The notes under the pieces: generated by a model | What the model saw: only the letters and a program-made list of their open reading frames with translations | Told to the model about the DNA's origin: nothing | The model's database searches: none | Position numbers and translations under genes: made by a program | In this document: positions 60,271 to 64,000 of the stretch, piece by piece | How the letters are laid out: each line of letters begins with the position of its first letter | How positions within the stretch are numbered: position 1 is the first letter of the stretch | NCBI RefSeq assembly: GCF_001905725.1 | Contig: NZ_LIWB01000016.1 | Span: forward strand, 62,001-126,000 | DNA: 64,000 nucleotides | Source: Streptomyces sp. CB02400 | GTDB lineage: Bacteria; Actinomycetota; Actinomycetes; Streptomycetales; Streptomycetaceae | Reading direction: 5' to 3'

Positions 60271-61191
60271 TCACCGCGTCCCGAGGTCGTAAGTGGTGCC
60301 GTCGGCGACGGCCTGGAGTTTGTCCGGGTTGGCCACGTTGTGGATGGCGGTGATGCGGCCATCGGTGCCGAAGTCGAAGGTGACGGTGGCGATCACGCGT
60401 CCCGGCGCGCTGAACACCATGCCCGGCCCACCGTTGATCTCGACGAGTTCGGCCTTCATGTCGGCGGGCTCGACGCCCTGGTAGGTGACGGTGCCGATGG
60501 CCGCGAACCAGGCGGCGACCGTGGTCGCACCCACGACCGGACGCAGGGCCTGGCGGACCTTGCCGCCGCCGTCGGTCCACAGGGTGACGTCCGGGGAGAG
60601 CAGTTCCATCAGGGCGTTGACGTCCCCGCCGGTCGCGGCGGCGAAGAACCGCTCGGTGACCTCGCGCTGCCTCGAACGGTCGGCGGAGAAGCGGGGACGG
60701 CGGGCCCGCACATGCTCACGGGCACGGTGCGCGGCCTGCCGCACCGCGGCCTCGGAACGCTCCACCGCCTCCGCGATCTCGGCGTGACTGAAGTCGAAGA
60801 CCTCCTTCAGCACGAACACCGCGCGCTCCAGCGGGCTGAGCGTCTCCAGCACCACCAGCATGGCCATCGACACCGACTCGGCCTCCGTGACGGCCTCGGC
60901 GGCATCCCCGCCGGTGAGTACGGGCTCCGGCAGCCACGGCCCCACGTAGGTCTCCCGCTTGTGCCGGGTGGAGCGCAGCCGTTCCAGCGCCAGGTTCGAG
61001 ACGATCCGCGTCAGGTACGCCTTGGGGTCGGCCACCTGCGAACGGTCCGCGGCGGACCACTTGATCCAGGCGTCCTGGACCGTGTCCTCGGCGTCGGCCG
61101 CGGTGCCGAGGAGACGGTAGGCCACGGAGAACAGCAGATTGCGGTGCTCGTGGAAGACCTGCTGGTCGGGATGGGCGGTCAGGTGGGTCAT
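60271..61191 (-). CDS. ECF41-type sigma factor with SnoaL-like C-terminus
   Basis: A 306-aa ECF sigma. Region 2 contains LLGTAADAEDTVQDAWIKW, region 4 LSPLERAVFVLKEVFDFSHAEIAE. The linker and extension carry all three ECF41 signatures: WLPEP, DGGGK and NPDKL. In this group the C-terminal NTF2/SnoaL domain acts as a built-in activity switch and the sigma usually controls a neighbouring carboxymuconolactone decarboxylase, oxidoreductase or epimerase. Here the partner is the overlapping oxidoreductase gene (4 bp), upstream on the same strand. Confidence 0.95.
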   Translation of the reverse strand: MTHLTAHPDQQVFHEHRNLLFSVAYRLLGTAADAEDTVQDAWIKWSAADRSQVADPKAYLTRIVSNLALERLRSTRHKRETYVGPWLPEPVLTGGDAAEAVTEAESVSMAMLVVLETLSPLERAVFVLKEVFDFSHAEIAEAVERSEAAVRQAAHRAREHVRARRPRFSADRSRQREVTERFFAAATGGDVNALMELLSPDVTLWTDGGGKVRQALRPVVGATTVAAWFAAIGTVTYQGVEPADMKAELVEINGGPGMVFSAPGRVIATVTFDFGTDGRITAIHNVANPDKLQAVADGTTYDLGTR

Positions 61192-62393
61192 CGGGTCTCC
61201 CGGACACGGGTGAAACGGCCCCCGCGGGGCCAGAACGCGCCCGAGGCGGGCATCTTCTTCATACGGCCGTAGGTCGGCCAGGGCGAGGCGGTCACCGTCT
61301 CCTTGTACCGAACCGCAGTGCGGCCCGTCAGGCAGATCCGGCGCGGGCTGTCGTCGGGGCGGGTGAACTGCACCACCGCGTCGTTCCGCCCCAGGCTCAC
61401 GGGCGTGTGGTAGTAGCCGAAGCGGAACGGCTTGGGCTGCTTGCCCCTGAGCGCGCGGTCGATCGACAGCGCGGCGTGCACCCCGGTCGGCATGCCGCCC
61501 TGGCAGGTGCCGTGCATGACGCCGTAGCCCTGGCGGATCGCGGCCGCGTCGCCGACCGCGTACACCTCGGGGTGGGACACCGACCGCAGCGCGGCGTCGG
61601 TGACGACGCGTCCGCGCTCGTCGACGGCCAGCCCGGCGGCGGCCGCCAGCGGCGACACGCGCGTGCCGCTCGTCCACAGGACCACGTCGGCGGCGATGCT
61701 CCCCCCGTCCGCCAGCTCCACCGCGTCGGGCAGCACCTTGGCCACCTCGACGCCGGTGCGCACCTGGACGCCCAGCCGGCCGAGCGCGGCCCGCACGTAC
61801 GCCTTCGCCCTGGGGTTCATGTCCGCACCGGGTTCCCGCCTGCCCAGCAGCACGACGTTCAGCTCCGGGTGCCGCTCGGCGATCTCCGCGGCCGACTCGA
61901 CACCGGTCAGTCCGCTGCCGGCGACCACCACCGTGCCGCTGCCGAGCCGCTCCAGCCGGTCGGCCAGCAGCTCCGCGTCCTGCGCGCCGCTCAGGGTGTA
62001 GGCGTGGTCCTCGGCCCCCGGTACCGCCGACGTGTCGGCCACCCCGCCCAGCCCGTACACCAGGGTGTCGTAGGGCAGCACCCGGTCGTCGTCGATCCGC
62101 ACGGTCTTCGCGTCCGCGTCCACCGCCGTCACCCAGCCGCGCACGAACCGCGCGCCCGTGCCCTCCAGCAGTCGGGGGATGCTCAGCTCGGCGAGCGGCT
62201 GCCCGGTCGCCGTCATGTGCAGCCGCATGCGTTCGGTGAACCGCTCCTGCGCGTTCACCACGGTCACCCGCACGTCCTCGTGCCGCTTGGTCCGGGCCGC
62301 GAGCTGGACGGCCGCGGCCATGCCCGCGTATCCCGCCCCCAGGATCACCACGCGGTGCGCGGTCGCCGTGCCGGTCTTCTGCCGTGCGCTCAT
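61188..62393 (-). CDS. FAD-dependent pyridine-nucleotide oxidoreductase (NDH-2/FSP1-like), ECF41 partner
   Basis: A 401-aa flavoprotein. The FAD loop is VVILGAGYAGMAAAVQLA near residue 16, the NAD loop VVVAGSGLTGVESAAEIAE near 160, and the second FAD motif VYAVGDAAAI near 290. It resembles type II NADH:quinone reductases and AIF/FSP1-like enzymes but lacks a C-terminal membrane helix. The ATG has GGAGGACGG upstream. It overlaps the ECF41 sigma gene, matching the known genomic association of ECF41 with oxidoreductases. Confidence 0.93.
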   Translation of the reverse strand: MSARQKTGTATAHRVVILGAGYAGMAAAVQLAARTKRHEDVRVTVVNAQERFTERMRLHMTATGQPLAELSIPRLLEGTGARFVRGWVTAVDADAKTVRIDDDRVLPYDTLVYGLGGVADTSAVPGAEDHAYTLSGAQDAELLADRLERLGSGTVVVAGSGLTGVESAAEIAERHPELNVVLLGRREPGADMNPRAKAYVRAALGRLGVQVRTGVEVAKVLPDAVELADGGSIAADVVLWTSGTRVSPLAAAAGLAVDERGRVVTDAALRSVSHPEVYAVGDAAAIRQGYGVMHGTCQGGMPTGVHAALSIDRALRGKQPKPFRFGYYHTPVSLGRNDAVVQFTRPDDSPRRICLTGRTAVRYKETVTASPWPTYGRMKKMPASGAFWPRGGRFTRVRETR

Positions 62394-62519
62394 CGTTCCG
62401 TCCTCCTCGGTTCGCCTGCTGACGCCCACCAGATGGGAGCAGGCGGCCCGGACGTGACATGGGCTTGGTATGGCGTGCGTCACGGTGCGCATCGAGGTGC
62501 CGGCACGGGAAACGGTCCT

Positions 62520-63114
62520 CGGTACTGGTGGGCTCGCGTATTCGACTGTCGCCGCCTCCCCGGGGAGCCCGGCCCGCTGTCGTGGTTGCCGACCGGATCA
62601 CTCCGTCACGGGCAGGCACTCGGCGAGCAGGCCGACGCCGTCACGCCCGAGCTCCAGCGCGATCGCGCCCCCGGTGCCGTAGCCGACGGCGGCGATCCGC
62701 TCCGGGTCGGTCCGCGGCTCGGCACAAAGCACGTCGAGCGCCGCGTGGCCGATGCCCCGCATCCGGCCGGGATCGGCGAGCAACGGCATGCAACGGGCCA
62801 GCATCTCCTCGGGGTCGCCCAGATAGCGCCCGCCGTGGAGGTCGAAGGCCAGGGCCACGTATCCCAGCTCGGCGAGCGCGTCGGCCCGGCGGCGCTCGAC
62901 GTCGCTGAGCCCCACCCCCTCGGGCCCGACCAGGACCGCGGGCCGACGGTCGACACCGGCCGGGAGCGCAAGGTGCCCGATCATCGTCAGGCCGTCGGCC
63001 ACGTATTCGACCGCGCACGTGGTAACCGTCGTCATGAACCTGGACTGTAGTGATCGCCGAACCCGATCGGGCCGGTGTTCTGCCACCGGCAGAAAGCAGG
63101 CCTCCGACGTGTTC
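62520..63114 (-). repeat. Inverted 595-bp copy of the 41155-42037 unit with a 288-bp deletion
   Basis: The sequence is the reverse complement of 41155-42037 with almost no mismatches, minus 288 bp. In the complete copy the deleted stretch is bounded by direct repeats of about 11 bp (CGTCGGCCTGC), so the loss looks like slippage or recombination between them. Confidence 0.9.
62598..63035 (-). pseudogene. Internally deleted copy of the dienelactone hydrolase-family gene
   Basis: It encodes 145 residues identical to the gene at 41234 up to GRDGVGL, then jumps in frame to LAECLPVTE. Ninety-six codons carrying the acid/base residues and the last sheet strands are missing. The frame is open, so a shortened protein could still be made, but it should not fold as a hydrolase. 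The promoter-proximal sequence is also duplicated. Confidence 0.85.
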
Positions 63115-63428
63115 CGGAACCTCCCCGTCAGGGGTTCGGCTCAGCGCCTGCGAACAAACCGCCGTCCGCCCGAAGCGCGGGCGCGCCGGAGGAGGACGGT
63201 GACTCCGGCGGCTCAAAGACGCAGGGGTGTCTCCGCGTCGGTCAGCAGCCGGCCAAGGGCATCGAGGCGCTCGTCCTCGCTCGGCGCGGCCCGCCGGGAG
63301 ACTTTCATCGCGGGCAAGGAGCCCGTAGTGCACGGCAGGTACGCCGGGTGCGGCGCTGACGCGCAGGGTGCGGCCCTGGCCGCGCCGGCAGGCGGGTCGG
63401 CTCCGGGATCCCGCTCGAAGCAATTACT
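63115..63428. other. Spacer with no secure gene
   Basis: A minus-strand frame starting near 63309 encodes 31 residues (KVSRRAAPSEDERLDALG, ending TPLRL) that could be the tail of a lost gene cut by the duplication. No upstream ribosome site is convincing. Confidence 0.35.
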
Positions 63429-63470
63429 TGGCTAGCCACATAAACGGTGTTACTTTTATGTGGCTGGCCA
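63429..63470. promoter_or_regulatory. Large palindromic operator before the quinone oxidoreductase
   Basis: Arms TGGCTAGCCACATAAA (63429-63444) and TTTATGTGGCTGGCCA (63455-63470) are inverted with one mismatch across a 10-bp centre. The element is 43-84 bp upstream of the ATG at 63513. The nested GGCTAGCC is itself palindromic. Its regulator is not visible in the window. Confidence 0.75.
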
Positions 63471-63512
63471 CAGAAAGTGGTCGGCGCGGCATCCACACGA
63501 GGAGATCCCGTC

Positions 63513-64000
63513 ATGAAGGCCATCGTTTTCGACGCGTTCGGCGGCACCGAGGTCCTGCACGAGGCGGAGATCGACATTCCGCAGCCCGGCCCCGGCCAGG
63601 TCCGTGTGCGGGTACGGGCTGTCGGCGTCAACCCGGTGGACGGCAAGATCCGCTCCGGTGTCATGGAGGCCGTCTTCCCCACCACGCTGCCCGCCGTGCC
63701 CGGCGGGGAGATCGCCGGTGTGGTCGACGCCGTCGGCGAGGACGTCGACCACCTGAAGGTGGGGGACGAGGTCCTGGGCTGGTCCGACACCGGCTCCTAC
63801 GCCCAGTACGCCCTGGCGTCCGCGGCCGTCCTCGCGCCCAAGCCGGCCGGCCTGGACTGGACACACGCCGCCGCCCTGCCCGTGGCGAGCGACGGTGCCG
63901 AACGCGTGCTGGACCTGCTCGGCGTCACCTCGGGTGAGACGCTGCTGATCCACGGAGCGTCCGGCGCGCTCGGCACCATCGCCGTCCAGCTCGCCGTCGC
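63513..64000 (+). CDS. Quinone oxidoreductase / zinc-type alcohol dehydrogenase-like protein (partial)
   Basis: The first 162 residues of an NADPH:quinone reductase-type MDR protein. The GroES-like domain reads MKAIVFDAFGGTEVL, then VGVNPVDGKIRSG and PGGEIAGVVDAVGEDV. The nucleotide-binding loop GETLLIHGASGALGTIAVQLAV starts near residue 141 as the window ends. Catalytic zinc ligands are absent, as in the quinone-reductase subgroup. GAGGAG precedes the ATG. Confidence 0.92.
   Translation, partial: MKAIVFDAFGGTEVLHEAEIDIPQPGPGQVRVRVRAVGVNPVDGKIRSGVMEAVFPTTLPAVPGGEIAGVVDAVGEDVDHLKVGDEVLGWSDTGSYAQYALASAAVLAPKPAGLDWTHAAALPVASDGAERVLDLLGVTSGETLLIHGASGALGTIAVQLAV

Noticed and set aside
1..64000. 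tRNA, rRNA or riboswitch genes
   Set aside because: No cloverleaf with a recognisable T-loop, rRNA stretch or known riboswitch core was noticed by eye. A covariance-model scan would be needed to exclude small RNAs.

Overview
The window is very high-GC actinobacterial DNA, almost certainly from Streptomyces. Third codon positions are nearly all G or C, GTG and TTG starts are frequent, and operons are tight with ATGA or GTGA overlaps. Many signal-transduction and efflux families typical of chromosome arms are present. No rRNA or tRNA gene was seen.

Positions 1-25,400 read like part of a specialised-metabolite locus built on chorismate. An anthranilate or 2-amino-2-deoxyisochorismate synthase pair (14-2175) is followed by a PaaK-like acyl-CoA ligase and a small partner (2319-3807). 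After a scar of IS and peptidase remnants come an epoxide hydrolase with a solute-binding-like protein that lacks a signal peptide (5191-7813), a zinc-ribbon methyltransferase and an FAD-linked oxidase (8244-11236), a tandem GNAT, an MHS-type permease, an AhpD-like protein and an SDR (11907-16003). A neocarzinostatin-family apoprotein lies divergent to a DHA2 drug pump (16547-18917). An HxlR regulator, a RidA protein and a polytopic membrane protein follow. A minus-strand operon then encodes a cytochrome P450, a FkbO/Hyg5-type chorismatase and an aromatic ammonia-lyase homologue whose MIO serine, catalytic tyrosine and key asparagine are all replaced. No PKS or NRPS core is in the window. The set of families resembles chromoprotein-enediyne tailoring and resistance functions, so the cluster may continue to the left.

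Positions 25,400-33,100 hold regulators and stress-type genes: a decayed MFS fragment, a DUF4287 protein, an HxlR regulator, an OmpR-type two-component system with a VanZ-like target, a tandem GNAT, a PhyH-type dioxygenase and an AraC/GyrI regulator. Positions 33,100-39,220 contain scattered Tn3-family transposase and resolvase pieces. Between them sit intact genes: TetR, NAD-epimerase and HSL-type esterase, then an ECF sigma with a small cupin-like protein. A MarR-controlled exporter follows (39,286-41,072).

Positions 41,155-51,000 look like an accessory or defence-type region. It has an N6-adenine methylase with its own HTH, a divergent 109-aa protein, a 543-aa protein with an RNase H-fold C-terminus, an XRE protein with a sigma region 4-like tail, a small membrane protein and an AbiEii-type toxin-antitoxin pair. 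A gene of the dienelactone hydrolase family at 41,234 recurs at 62,598 as an inverted near-identical copy with a 288-bp in-frame deletion. The right end carries TetR/DUF1772, a secreted beta-propeller protein, a second two-component system with an MMPL exporter, a recombinase-like gene with a possible TTA-containing leader, an ECF41 sigma factor with its oxidoreductase, and the start of a quinone oxidoreductase that runs off the window.
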